From Branchiostoma lanceolatum (lineage: Eukaryota; Chordata; Leptocardii; Amphioxiformes; Branchiostomatidae), in contig NC_089740.1 of NCBI RefSeq assembly GCF_035083965.1, positions 14,234,552-14,298,551 of the forward strand: a stretch of DNA of 64,000 nucleotides, written 5' to 3'. Of the stretch, positions 10,788 to 36,017 are shown piece after piece. The notes beneath the pieces are model-generated. The model was not told the DNA's origin and ran no database searches. It saw only the letters and a program-made list of their open reading frames with translations. The position numbers and the translations under genes were made by a program. Every line of letters starts with the position of its first letter. Positions within the stretch are counted from its first letter, which is position 1.

Positions 10788-13700
10788 ATACGTACATATA
10801 CACACACATACACACACGCGCGCGCGCGCGCACACACAAACACAGACGAGTCGAAATAAAACCATATCCCTATAAGGTTTAGTAAAAGTACCTGGTCTGC
10901 GGCGAGCGCCATCATGACCCCTCCCGCTCCCGCGTTCCCCTGCAGCGCCGCCACCGTCACCTTACTGCGCATGCGGAATATCGCCTTCACTACGTCATCG
11001 ATGGCGGTGATGTTAGCCCAGGATTCGGTGACGGCACATTCGGAGTTCTCGATGACGTTGAGGTGAATGCCGTTACTGAAGAAGTTATACCTGTACATGG
11101 GCAAGTTAGATATGTTTTCCTTAGCTGGCAATCTCAAGACGTTCTCAACGTACTTCAATCAGTGTTAAGATGTTGGTAAAAGAAACTATAGTGTCCTTAG
11201 AAAAAAAAAGGTTTTCGTCGACAAAGGTAAGACATCCTGGTAGTAAGATGACCATAGAACAGTTTAGATCTCCTGTTATACACCTCTAAATCTGATTTAA
11301 TAGGTTAGATTAGTTAATGATGAGTTAATAAAGTTGATAAGTTGGTGCATACCCTCCCATCAAGACGACCATAGAACAGCCAGATTCTCACTCTACACCC
11401 TTAAAATCTGGTTAATAAGTTAGATAAGTCAATGGTAAGTTGATAAAGTTGATAGGTTAGTGCTCACCCTCCCATCAGGACGACCATCGAGCAGCCAGGG
11501 TCCCGCTCTACACCCCACAGGATGTGCTCCAGCCTCCTGCACTGATCCGTGCTCATTGCGCCGTTGTAGAAGTCGAAGTGCACGAAGCAGACGCCGTCTT
11601 GGCGCGTCGTCCAGACGTCTTGGAACGTCTTGGGCCTGGCGCCGTAAGGAAGCGGCCCGCAGGGGGTGATGGGAAGGGGTGTGACGTCATTTGATGGTAG
11701 GACAGACGTGGCGGGAAGCTTCAGACTGGATTTCTTAGGGGAGCCCTAGAATAATAGAGAAGGGGAGGGGGGTCTGTTACAATGTACATTTACAGCACAA
11801 GGTGTCAAGTGGATTAGGAGGTTGATAGTGCAAAGCTTTTCTTAATTCTTTTTATGATATACTATTGTGAACAATAGTCACTTTCATGAATGCTATGATA
11901 GAAACTCATAGTGATCCAGTTCAGTGACTAATCTGGTTCACACTGCAAGTGTTTTTACCATTTTTAGGAGGTAGCGATGGGCACGGGTCTTAAAGGATTT
12001 AAGGCCCCGTGCGCTACTGTCTCGGACCAAACTGTCCTGAAGCGCATTCCAGGTGCAAATGGATGCTTCAAATTGTTTTCTGAAGGGAGGCCTGGAAAAA
12101 ATGGGGGGGGGTGCTGTTTCAACGCATATTAAAATTAACATGTGCCATGTGGATTAAGACTACTATGCACTACTAGTATATTATGCACCTTAAGATGGGA
12201 GATCCAGACGGCGGAGTCTTCTCCACAGGCCACCAGGACAGCGCCGTTCCTCCTTCCGATGACGTCACCAGGGATGACGTCATACGCCCGCTCCTTTTTC
12301 AGACGCCGCACCATGTCAGGATCACCTTCCACGCATGCGCCGAACAGCACAAACTCGCGCTCCTGTAGCTGACCTGTCATTGCATTTAGCAAAATTTAAT
12401 CGAAAACATGCAACCTTTATCAGCATCATGATCAAATTTTTTCAATGGTTTAGGTATATCGATTTTTTTGCTCATTATCTTCGCCGAGTACTTGTACTCG
12501 GAGAGGATTATGTTTTCGGTTGAAAAATCTGTTGGGTGGGTCTGAATGTATGTCAGGAGCATAACTCAAGAAAACTTCAATGAATCTTTATGATTTTTGG
12601 TAGGTGTGTAGTGGTTGTGTAAAGGAAGGTCAAGTTCGAAAATGGTTTACCTTGCGTTTTTCAATAGTACTGCAGCGGACTTAGCATTTTTTTGTGTTTG
12701 TATGTAGGCAAAAAAAGTGACGGAAACGTTGATGGATCTTCATGATTTTTTGCAGGTGTGTAGATGTTGTGAAAACGGAGGTCAAGTTCAAAAATGGTTC
12801 TCCTGGCACTTTCCGTCGGTACTGCAGCGGGCTTTGTGTGGATGTGAATTTTCTTGTGGACAACATAACTCAAGAAGCTGTTGATGGATCCTTATGATAT
12901 TTAGTGGATGGGTAGGATTTACCGAAAGGAAGGTCAAGTTCGATAATGGGCCTTCTAGCGGGTACCAAAGGTACTGCAGCAGAGCTTCAAAATTTAGGGG
13001 CATATTTTCTGAAAGTGCTATGGTCATGATTTTTGTGTGGTAGATAGTTCATGCCACAGAAAGTAAGTTCTGTAAATTTTGGCCCCCTAGCGGCTTGTTA
13101 AGAACCGCAGTGGGTGTTTTTGTTTTGACATTCGGACATGAATAACTTGAGAATGGGTTGACAGAACGTCGTGATGTTTGGTATGTAGAGAGCTCGGATG
13201 GTGCTTTACATAATCAATGACTAATTATGCAAATAAGGAGCTAATTTGCATAATTAGTCAGGAAAGTTTGTTAACCCACTGCCTTTCAATGGGACATGGG
13301 ACAGTGTCAGGTCATGTAAACAGATAGCCTTGCATGAACGTACATGTAGGTCAAATAAATAAACTATTCTCCAAGCAGAGGTGTGGGTCCTGCTGGTTTT
13401 TGACGCGTTCAGTTTAAGCATTTTTGTTCAACACGGTTGGCGACATAACGAAATAGGGACAAAATAGAAAGCCTGACTAGAAACACCTAAAAACGTGCCA
13501 GATTTATTCTATTCATATGTATTGACTGTACTATTTCATCATCACTTTCAACTTTCAACACTGCCATATCGAACCTTTGTGGCCCATATAATATCAACAT
13601 ACTCATATTTTTTCATGACCAGTTATAACATATATCAGCACACTCTACACATATACTAGTCCTGTACCACCAAATGATTTTTAACCCTATCTTAACTGGA

Positions 13701-15152
13701 CTCATTCGCCCAATCATAACGTCCAAATGGTATGGTGCATGATCAAATTTGCAGGGGGTGATAGGCACGTAAATATAAATCACTTTCCATAATAAGCCTT
13801 GATTATTTGGCGAAGATAATGTGTTTGTGGAACTCTAGTTTGCTCTATTTCCTGATTGCTCGTGTGTTTTACATGGCGAAGCTACGGTAAAACACGCCTA
13901 AGCCGACCCGTAGAGACTGGTGGCCAGGCTACGTACGAGCCTAGCACCAGGCCGGTGCTTACCTTGCATGGCCACACGGAGCCCGCCCAGCGCGCCCGGC
14001 TGGGAGTCGCAGGCCCGCACGGCCCGTGCCACGTCCTCCGCCGCCTGCGCCCAGTCCACCTGCCGGTCCGCCGCCGTCAGCTTCCGCTTCAGATCACCGC
14101 ACACCTGGAAGAAATGATAGCATGACGGTTAGGGTCGTTAAGTCAGAATCTAAGGGTTCTTGGTTCAAACCCGTAGCATGTTCCAATGACTCACCCTTGA
14201 GGAAGGTAATCTCCAAGCAGATCTACACGGTGCACCGAAAATCGTATATGCTAGCCAGAGAAGATCCAGTCAGCCAGATAAGCTCCAGTTCGCCCCGTAT
14301 CTTATCTGGCTGACTGGATCTTATCTGGCTAGCATATACGATTTTCAGTGCCCCGTGTAGATCTGTTTGGAGATTATGAGGAAGGTGCTTGACGCCAATT
14401 TTCTAACTTTAGTTGACGTCTGCTAGGGATGTTTTTTTCCGTATATATGTGAAGATATATTTAACTAACACTTCAATGTACTGTCAAAAAGATAGGAAGA
14501 TACATAGGAACTTAGGAAGAGCAAGACCCAAGAGTGAAAGATAGAAAACACGGTAAACCGATTGTTCGTCTAGTCGCTGGCATCCATACGACTTCTGGGC
14601 TAGAAAAGGGTCTCGCTAACACAAATCTAACGTACCTCCGGGTGCCCATAGTCCAGTGGTGTTGGCGGTACGCCTTGATCCCAAGCGTCTATAGCCTTCA
14701 GAACAGAGAGAACCGCCGCTTGTGTCACCTCCTTGCTGTACAGGCTGGACTTGGCCGCCTGGCGGTTCACAGGAAACTTGCAGGTGGCCCAAATGTCCCC
14801 AGCGTCCATTTCATCGTCAGCCTGCAGTACCGTCACTCCCCACTCGGTGGCGCCCCCCTGCAAGACCAAACGATGAAAAATACATTTTTTGTCAATCAAT
14901 TCTCTTTCTCTTACTACTCCTTTGATTGTTTTCGCAACACTTGCACATACAAAGAAACGTACACAAACATACACACAAACACACACACACACACACTTAC
15001 TCACACACACACATACAACCACACACATGCACAAACATACACATATACAAACACGTGCACAAATACACACACATACAGACAGAACGTATTTGTGAACAGT
15101 CAAATACAAACATATACACAAACATACGCACGCGCACACACACAAACACACG

Positions 15153-15228
<76 letters not shown>

Positions 15229-15810
15229 TAAAGATGACAGTAATGACATCCCTACCTTCAGTGCCCAGTCTATGGATGAGGGTCCCCTGTCCCCAGGGAT
15301 GCCCGGATGTACGATGAGGACAGGCCGGGCGGGGTTGTTGTAGAGCCCGGCCGGGACCCGGCGGGTCTGGAACGGGCACAGCACCAGGTCCGGCCGGTCC
15401 GCCTCCACCGCCCGCGTCATCTCCTCGCCACGTGCGTCCTCGTGCACGGTCACGTGATGGCCGCGTGACGTCAGCTCCAGGTACAGCCGCTGGGACAGCC
15501 CGTTGAACGAGTCGCACAGGAAAGTGATTTTCCGCGGATTTCGCGCCATTTTTGCCGGACCGGGGGCGGCAAAGTCGACCCATGGTAGAGGAGAGACCTC
15601 CTGAGGCTGCCCCACTGGCTGCTGGGATATCTGCCGCAGTGTTTGCTGGGACGCCTGTCCTGATGGCTGCTGGGATACCTTTTGCGTTGTCTGCTGGGAA
15701 GTTGATCCGTGCTGAGATGACGTCACGGCTGCGCGAGCGGTAGTTCTCTGCAGGTGCAAGATGGATCGCCAGGCGGCGCGCTTGATCATGGCGGCGTTTC
15801 CGATCATCAT
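9772..15810 (-). CDS. HypX/HoxX-like protein: formyltransferase-like plus enoyl-CoA hydratase-like domains
   Basis: Eight exons, all in phase: 15810-15256, 14857-14636, 14104-13963, 12373-12189, 11745-11468, 11090-10892, 10669-10504, 10004-9772 (TAG at 9772-9774); 659 aa. Residues 1-30 are Arg-rich and amphipathic (MMIGNAAMIKRAAWRS), a likely mitochondrial leader. Residues 32-72 are Gln/Ser-rich. The formyltransferase-like domain follows: ITFLCDSFNGLSQRLY (95-110), IVHPGIPGDRGPSSIDW (167-182), EWGVTVLQADDEMDAG. The crotonase-like domain has FVHFDFYNGAMSTDQC, NFFSNGIHLNVIE and LQGNAGAGG (about 510-517). The C-terminus ends ARMRKCFHDQEYHTRR. This is the domain order and motif set of bacterial HypX, which makes CO from formyl-tetrahydrofolate for NiFe-hydrogenase assembly. 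Animals have no known NiFe-hydrogenase, so the role here is unknown. A second Met at residue 88, just before the domain, could give a leaderless form. Confidence 0.92.
10075..10503. repeat. Degenerate CCCA-rich repeat abutting the donor of HypX exon 7
   Basis: Irregular units with CAGACCCACCC, CCCATGCCCCA and CACCCATGCCC fill the last intron and run up to the donor at 10503, whose context (GCAGACCCACCCTTGTCCC) looks like one more unit. The long Pro-rich open frame on the plus strand is a product of the repeat. Confidence 0.65.
10755..10845. repeat. CA/CG dinucleotide repeat
   Basis: (CA)n with a (CG)n stretch in intron 6 of the HypX-like gene; alternating purine-pyrimidine. Confidence 0.9.
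11160..11467 (-). repeat. About 120-bp repeats copying the 3' edge of HypX exon 5
   Basis: ACCCTCCCATCARGACGACCA and GAGCAGCCAG-type blocks, the antisense of the exon end encoding MVVLMGG plus its donor, recur at about 11344-11400 and, more decayed, at 11236-11285. AT-rich GATAAGTTAGATAAG spacers separate them. The real donor is at 11466-11467. The nearer copy keeps a GTATGC donor-like site after GGGAGG. Confidence 0.75.
11938..12080 (-). mobile_element. LINE ORF2 C-terminal fragment
   Basis: Minus-strand open stretch with WNALQDSLVRDSS, then LKSFKTRAHRYL, the W-N-L-P...FK...L pattern found at the end of CR1/L2-like LINE reverse transcriptase proteins. It is a short remnant in an intron of the HypX-like gene. 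Confidence 0.5.
12530..13230. repeat. Diverged tandem repeat, roughly 130-150 bp x 4-5
   Basis: Recurring blocks GGAAGGTCAAGTTCGAAAATGG, CATAACTCAAGAA and GGTACTGCAGC in intron 4 of the HypX-like gene, all in one orientation with substantial divergence. No coding signal. Confidence 0.65.
13220..13258. repeat. 15-bp inverted repeat (hairpin)
   Basis: ACTAATTATGCAAAT at 13220-13234 and its reverse complement at 13244-13258 with a 9-base loop; AT-rich palindrome. Confidence 0.75.
13366..13503. mobile_element. Partial copy of the TCTCCAAGCAGAG MITE family
   Basis: Begins TATTCTCCAAGCAGAGGTG and ends with AACACCTAAAAACGTGCC, matching both parts of the element at 37314-37434 and the fragment at about 19535-19645, but its right terminus is missing. 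Confidence 0.55.
14207..14376. mobile_element. Palindromic hAT-like MITE with target-site duplication
   Basis: 170-bp near-perfect palindrome beginning TAATCTCCAAGCAGATCTA and ending with its inverse, folding around GTTCGCCC. It is flanked by TGAGGAAGG at 14198-14206 and 14377-14385, a perfect 9-base match (8 bp would fit hAT). The terminus resembles the element at 37314. A partial relative lies at about 18300-18395. Confidence 0.75.
14945..15228. repeat. Long CA microsatellite
   Basis: Interrupted then perfect (CA)n in intron 1 of the HypX-like gene. Open frames of Thr-His or Cys-Val here are artefacts. Confidence 0.92.
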
Positions 15811-16761
15811 CTTAAGAGATAATAATCAAACAGGTAAAAAGAGTTAAGAGAGTAAAACCGCCCTAACCAAGGACATTCTATATAATGTCCTTGCCCTAAC
15901 ACACCAGCTTCGCAGGCACGCAGCGCGACAGCAGCTTGTTGTATCACTCTGTCACACCTAACCTTTGCAGATCGAACTGAAAGTGTTGTTTAAAGCTATC
16001 TAGTGAGAATGCCCATACAGTACTTGATGACAACGAGTTACACTCTGTTTCAATTCCAGGCAAATACAGTTTTGTTCACATTTATCCTGAGTCGATAACT
16101 CTGGTTCTCGAAGGCATGACCACTTCTTGTTCTTTCATGAGCTGGTATTAGGCCCATACTAGTCGTTACGTCCATCAGTTTACTAGTCATTCTGTATATC
16201 ATGCATGGTCTGGTCATATTTCTTCTGTCATTAAGTGACATCCACTGCAGGTCTGATTTCATTTGGTGAGACTAGCACGCCTGTTGTTGTTGTTCGCACA
16301 GAATCTGGCAGCTTGGTTTCGCTCCATTTACAGTCGCGTTGCTTCGTTGCAAATGCAAACATTTTACACGTGCCTGTCACGTGCCTCCGATTGACACACC
16401 CTGATTCAGTAACGTGCTTTTACGTAAATCTGGGGCATCGATGAAATACCGTTTTCATGCCACAAATCAAAGAACAACCCCTACGATTCTTGTTATAGTT
16501 CACTGATATGAAGAAAAATATCAACTAGACTACGTTGAAGTTCCTTCGTTTCAGTATAATCTTGAAACAAAAATCCGCATCACCAAGGAGACAGTTGACA
16601 AAGAAGCTATCTGAGGAGCAAACTGGAGCTAGAATAGAACGGATACTAGTTACATGTCGGGTCGTCATTTTGGAGCCAGTGGTCCCTTGTATGCGGGAGC
16701 GTCAGGCGTAAGCTTTTAGTGTCAAACCTCGGAAAGAGAAGAAAAAAAAACGAACACGTAC

Positions 16762-16840
16762 CGAGTGCACTTCTTCTCCAAAGTTCAGAGCTCCAAGAAA
16801 ACTGGTCCGATATTGTTCTTGTTGTTTTTATAGACTTCAA
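16762..16840 (-). other. Possible 5' UTR exon of HypX-like gene
   Basis: Sequence ending AGTGCACTCG with a GTACGTG donor at 16760-16761. The coding exon opens directly after an acceptor-like CTCTTAAG at 15811, so a non-coding first exon is expected upstream. A similar donor context (GCTCGATCG then GTACGTAC) occurs near 19740. Exon bounds are guesses. Confidence 0.25.
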
Positions 16841-17400
16841 CAGAGCGAAACGAGGTCAGTTCTTAGCTAGAATTTGTTGATAAGTTGTTCTTATATAAGC
16901 TGTGTGGCTTATCTGGATATGCCCCGGGGCGTTTGAGATTATCTGGATATTCCCTGGAGCTTTTGAGCTTACAAGGCTCTCAGTAAGTGCACATTTATCG
17001 AGAAGCGAACCCTAGTAAATGTTGAAAGTTTGGTTTCAGGTCGAGCTGTCGGTAGCATCCTATGCAGACCTTCTGTTTTTTTATGGATTATGCTTGGCTC
17101 ATCTTGGCTGTTTTCTGATCCCTGGTGTGTTTTTATGACCAAACTTCATTGGTACCCCCCAAAAAATGGGCCTATGCCAAGGAAAGTAATGAGGAAAAAT
17201 TAGATATACACGTTTTTCTCATGGAGGTCAAAATAAGAGTGAAAGAGGCGAAAAGTATTAACGTGCTATGAAAAATATAGGTCCGTTTTACGCTATCATG
17301 TTGCTACTAGTTTGAATCACGCAGACAGGTTGATAGATCAAACTTGTAACATCACAAGTGGTGACGAGAGGCCAAAGCTGTTGTCATGTCAATAATGAGC

Positions 17401-18015
17401 TCAATGCGTTGCTGTCTACCGAAGAAAGTATAGCTCACCTTTGTCTTTGTTGTTACTGAACGCTCTGTGACTGTCTTTCCCGTGGACACAATTGTACAAA
17501 GTCGGTAACAGTCAGGAATTGAACCCGTGACGCCTGGATCCTAGATCCTGTAATGCATTAGACCAAGGACGTCCCAAGGTCTAGGTATCAGAACCATACT
17601 TTTAACACTAGCTTTCTGTATTCATTCTGTCTTTCTCGAGAAAGATTTATCGTAAAATGGCCTAGGGCGAAGGTAGCAAGTCTGCGTGTAAAGTTTAAAG
17701 TTTAATCTTCTCTGTATAGGGGTTTACGGAATCTATGACGCTTGAACCCTAAGCAAGCCTGTCGCGTCATTTCTGAAAGAGCCTTCCTTGACAGAATGCA
17801 TACAGAAAGCTAGTGTAAAAAAGTATGGTTCTGATAAATAGACCTCGGAACGTCCTTGGTCTAATGCATTACAGGATCTAGGATCCAGGCGTCACGGGTT
17901 CAATACCTGACTGTTACCGACATTGTGTCGATGAGAAAGACAGTCACAGGACGTTCAGTAACAACAAAGACAAAGGTGAGCTACATTTTCTTTGGTAGAC
18001 GTAGCAACGCAGTAT
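17401..18015. mobile_element. Inverted pair of tRNA-like repeat arms (SINE-like)
   Basis: A left arm (about 17401-17650) and a right arm (about 17790-18015) are reverse complements. Both share AATGCATTAGACCAAGGACGT or its complement and a tRNA-like segment with a B box (GGTTCAATTCC or GGTTCAATACC) and an A-box-like TGGTCTAATGC. A roughly 140-base centre separates them. Either two head-to-head SINE insertions or one palindromic element. Confidence 0.65.
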
Positions 18016-18964
18016 GCCAAAAACACCAGCAAGCGTGAATGGATTTAATCAATTAGTGACATTTCAAGTGAACAGCCCACCGTGTACGTATACTATTAAA
18101 GTATAGTCACAGTGCCTCTGGTGGGAGGGGTTCTAGTACCAAAAACAACAGCTAAACATAGAAGTCGGACTGAAAACACAACCACACTCACCGCAGTCAC
18201 GTTCACAGCAGGTGGTCTGTAGACTTTCAGTAGTCTCCAAGCAGACCCAACGGTTGCAAAGACCATATCCAACTGGCAGAAGGAGTTTTTTTGCAATCCG
18301 GGTGCCTGACAACTTCCCTGGCTGACTAGAGCTTCTCTGGCTAGCTTGTACGATTTTGGCACCGTGGAGATCTGCTTGGAAATTAGACTTCCAGGACACA
18401 GAATTAATCTCTCTTCTGGGAGCAGACAGACGCGGACTACTTAACAACATGTGAGATTGTGTCCCTGATAATGATATCAGACAATGGCAGTGCCGAAACA
18501 ATGACCTTAATGCGTCACGATAACCACGTCAGCCAAGAGGGGAGGTGGGTTCACACGAGTGCGCGTATTCAAGCCCGCATGAGTTCTGTATTGACATTCT
18601 TTTGGGTTTAGTTATAGGTATACTTTGCTGGGAAGGAGTTGCTTTTCACTGTAACCCACCGTTGTATAGTTTGGTTATCGAACCTAGACTATTTTTCGGT
18701 CGGAAACTTAGCCAAAGACAACAAAAACAGACATTAAACCTGTTGAACAAGTGGTGGGGGGGGGGGCAGTGTCACGATGTCGTCGAGTTCATTTAAAGTT
18801 GAATTCTTTTGGCTCATTTCCAGCTGTATATGGCAACTTTTCAGGGCCGGATATTTCAATCAAAATTTCATGTTTTTGTAAAAACAACTTTCATCATCAT
18901 AATGGTATGTAAACAAATTCTCGTTACTTTAACGACCTTTTTACGTTCAAATCGTAACACACTT

Positions 18965-19168
18965 ATGCTAAGGTCACATTTCCAATCCGTTGCCCGGCCC
19001 GTCTTTGGGAACGAAAATAAAAGTATGATATAAAAGACAACAGAAACACAAAACGTACCCAAAATTATTTTAGAGCATAGCTTGTGCAAATCTATTGACA
19101 CACACTTTGATTTTTCGTTTCCGCAAACAGCCCGACCGGGCCCCGGTTATGAAATGTGACCCTAGCAT
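18965..19168. mobile_element. MITE with about 18-bp terminal inverted repeats
   Basis: Starts ATGCTAAGGTCACATTTC and ends GAAATGTGACCCTAGCAT (one mismatch after inversion). Similarity continues inward through CCGTTGCCCGGCCCG and CGGGCCCCGG blocks. No clear target-site duplication. Confidence 0.65.
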
Positions 19169-20539
19169 TGGTAGTGACGTATGTGTGCCTCTGTAGGACC
19201 CGTGCCCCAAGGCGAATTAGGCACGTGCACACTTACGTCACGCCAGCAAGCAGGTATTCACTTTTCTCACGCGGCGGACATGATAGAATGAATAGAGGCC
19301 AATGAGGCAAAGAGACAAAAATAATTTACATCATCAGCTCCCATTTAGTTTTCCTCAATAATCACACTAAGTTTAGAAAATGATATCACATTCTTAGTAT
19401 TATTAATAGTATAATGCACAGAGAAGATGTAGCAATTTAGAGCCACGTTAACTGATCCCACAGTCCCGCCCTCCTATCCTGGGGGAAACCTTTAAAAATC
19501 TTCTTAATTTCTTTTTTCTCTATAAACCTATTGGTTAATAGAGACAACAACAAAAAAAGAAATGAAAAGTAGAAAGGTCGACAAAAACGCCTAAAAACAC
19601 GTCAAAAACATGCCGGAACCCATCCTCTGCTTGGAGAGTATGAAAATCGGCAATGTCAAAGTGCCGGTATTGGCATCGGTTCTTCGAATTCCCTACCCCT
19701 CAGTACAACCACGGAACGACACAAAGTGACGAGTACGTACCGATCGAGCGCTGCTTCTCCTGTAAGTTCCACAGTCTAATCCCCCACTGACTCCGTTGTA
19801 GTCGTTCTCTTTTTACCGATGTCAAGGAGCGATCAAGGTCCTTTGTCTGACAGGTAAGTTTGCAGCTTTGTTTATAAGATCAAGTTCCGTTACCATTATG
19901 TATGTATGTTTTACATAACAGATCCATTGTGTTATGCTGCGTGCCTACAAACAATATATTAGAGCCCCTTTATCCTATTGATTCTAGCATTCCACGTCCG
20001 TCTATTTGCTGCTTGTTGCTAAAACACATGATTACGTAACAGACTGAAGGTTGTGTTTCAAGCTTCAAGGTCGCTGAACACAGTGTTTATACGAGGCGGG
20101 TATTAAAAGGAGTACGTCCAAAATTCTTGAAGACTGGTTAGATGGTCACATGTGACAGGAATCCGTGTGTAAACTGTGCTGTGTAGTGTATGACCATGTC
20201 AGCCTTTATACTTTTCGATCGGGATTGTGAGCGTTTTCCACTGTGTGAATGAAGGCGTCTCACTCTTACGCAACTGCCTCTCGGGGTGAGTCGGTTGCGC
20301 TTCAGTGGGGACTGTTTCAAACTGGGCGTGAGAACCCGATACGCTCACAGATTTTTTTTTTAAATTACTAGTAGGTTGTATCCTAAAACCAAACATATAC
20401 ATTTTTTTGTATCTCTCTAGTGCACCCTCCTATATTCTTTACCGCGTCTAAGTCAGTCACTTTGTTGCCCTTAACTATGGAAAGCCCCATAGGCCGAAAA
20501 CTGTGTGCTGCTACCGCAGGCGTCTAGCATAAAGGGTTC

Positions 20540-21006
20540 CGACTGCGCGCATGCGCAGCTGATGACAACGGAACACGTACCGACATGGAAACGCCCAAGA
20601 CGTCGCCCAAGAGGAAGATGGGAAGACCAGATCTTCGACACGCTCCAAGGGCTGGGGGACTCCAGAAATGACTGGAGGGTATACGCCTAGAGTAGACATA
20701 CCTGGCGAGACCTAGATGTGCATTTTTTTTTATACTTCGGTTTTTGACAGACAAGGACGACGTGGCACTGCACTCAAGTTTTTATAACTTATATTAACAG
20801 TGCCACGTACAGATAACAACATGCCCATTTCTTTTTAAATACACCTGGGCGAAGTGAGGAAAGTCGTGTAAAGTACATTTCCCAAGGGCACAACATCGGT
20901 GGCGTCAGGGGGATTCGAACTCGGGACCTCTTGGTTCTGAGTCGAACACCCTGCCGTTACGCCACACGACCCCATGTGCATGTTTGTAGACCTTTATGCT
21001 CGCGAA

Positions 21007-21036
<30 letters not shown>
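20540..21036 (+). mobile_element. LINE 3' remnant with (GATT)n tail, split by a SINE
   Basis: 20540-20723 and 20982-21036 form one interrupted LINE 3' end. It encodes a WKRPRRRPRGRWEDQIF-type C-terminal stretch (GR-RW motif) and ends in (ATTG)n. The same tail type (GAAGACCAGATCTTC...ACGATTGATTGATTG) occurs at 33665-33815. Confidence 0.65.
20724..20973 (-). mobile_element. tRNA-derived SINE with 8-bp target-site duplication
   Basis: On the minus strand it reads GGGGTCGTGTGGCGTAACGG (A box) and GAGTTCGAATCCC (B box), then a conserved body (TTTACACGACTTTCCTCAC, GTGCCACGT pairs) and an A-rich tail. ATGTGCAT flanks it exactly at 20716-20723 and 20974-20981. Relatives lie at 36018-36487, 38803-39012 and 53748-53920. 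Confidence 0.88.
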
Positions 21037-21037
<1 letters not shown>

Positions 21038-21969
21038 CTGCGTTCATGTTTCATGGTTAAAGTTATCCGTTGTGCACTTATGGATGTCAACTAAGCTATC
21101 AGTTTGAAATCCCGGTCAATAGAAACGTGTCGGCGTTAGCGAATAACATTGTTGTGTGATTGACGTTATTTTCGAAACAAAGGGTTACAAACTTAACGAA
21201 TTCCTATCCATTTACACTTATTCTATTATTAGGACAAAGACGTACACTAGTAACAATGCCCGTAAAGTTGAACCCGTACAACTCCTTTGCCAAACACCAC
21301 TAATCAACATATCTGTGCCAGGACCACAGAGTCTTATGGGTAGACGTTGCAGCCAAAATGGGAAAGCGTAGTTAGTGCCAATTTAAAATCGTTAAAAACC
21401 TTTCTTTTCGTTGAAAATTTTGGCCCAATCTGGAGACCCTTTTGTTAAGAAGATACAGGCAAGGTCTAAGCTTTCCCATTTTAGTCCAAATTTGTTCAGT
21501 TCACCAGATTACTTGGCGTAAGCACATATGTGAGTAGTTGGGTCAGGCCTACCCTGAGCGGATGAATACATAAAAAAACTGGGTCAAATGTAAGGTTTGT
21601 TTACTTAATTAAAGGTGGAATATTAACGGAAAACAATTATGGACAAATTTAATTAAAAGTTTCGTAAGCTATCTGAGTGGTAAGTGATACAATAGTAAGT
21701 TCATACTTGACACGTGTACGTTAATTAGAAATCTAAATAGCCATGCATAAATTATGTTAATGTGTAAGTCATTCGTCCTGAACAGCCAAACCAATTCATA
21801 AACGCATAAGCAAGATATTCGAATAACTAATATCAATCGCTCAGCAACGAATGGTTGTGTCGGATTTGCCTCTATTAAAGCAACGCTTTTCTCTCGGTGT
21901 TTACGGTGGCACATCGTCTGGTCAGTGACCAGTGCCTCATCAACCACCTCATTCGCTTCGCTCACACGT

Positions 21970-35666
<13,697 letters not shown>

Positions 35667-36017
35667 GACTGTCAGGAGAGACATATGTATCTATTCATTC
35701 AATGAGCCTTTAGGGTGGTACCTTCAGTTGACTGAGTGTAGATATCAAATCATGACAAATTAGGATACAATGGATTTCTCAGCATAAATTCTGTGAACCG
35801 CGATGTTCTCCCTACCGCGAAATAAACCCCCGCGAACATTTCTTCATTCACAGTATCAAAGAGCACAAAACAAGACGAGTTTTTTCTTATCACCCCCAAA
35901 ATCGCCACAGAGCAACCATCATCAGACGCATCCGGTATGTATAGCACTTCTGACGGTGCCACGTATGGCGTAATCTCCCAGCCAGGACATGGTTTAGCCA
36001 TAACGTTTTGTGCTTTT

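Larger units (their letters stand above)
15811..21969. other. Intergenic region without recognised gene
   Basis: Between the HypX-like start and the NXPE stop I see only repeats (listed separately) and unique AT-rich sequence. A dispersed repeat at about 15890-15970 (AACACACCAGCTTC, CACACCTAACCTTTGCA) recurs inverted at about 49710-49805. The block GTTTAAAGCTATCTAGTGA at about 15987 recurs at 40369. A run of ten G lies near 18757. The HypX promoter should lie in 15811-17000. Confidence 0.5.

Noticed and set aside
14889..15231. Thr-His and Cys-Val repeat proteins at CA/GT tracts (also 6445-6811 and 36698-37081)
   Set aside because: Simple-sequence artefacts present in all frames of the microsatellites.
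9772..15810. HypX-like gene as bacterial contamination or a recent transfer
   Set aside because: Seven spliceosomal introns with correct phases, intronic SINE/MITE/LINE content and CA repeats shared with the neighbouring sequence show that it is a resident nuclear gene. An ancient transfer cannot be excluded.
20900..20973. tRNA gene
   Set aside because: A and B boxes are present, but the segment continues into a SINE body with an A-rich tail and target duplication, and similar heads recur at 36430, 38950 and 38740. It is a tRNA-derived SINE.
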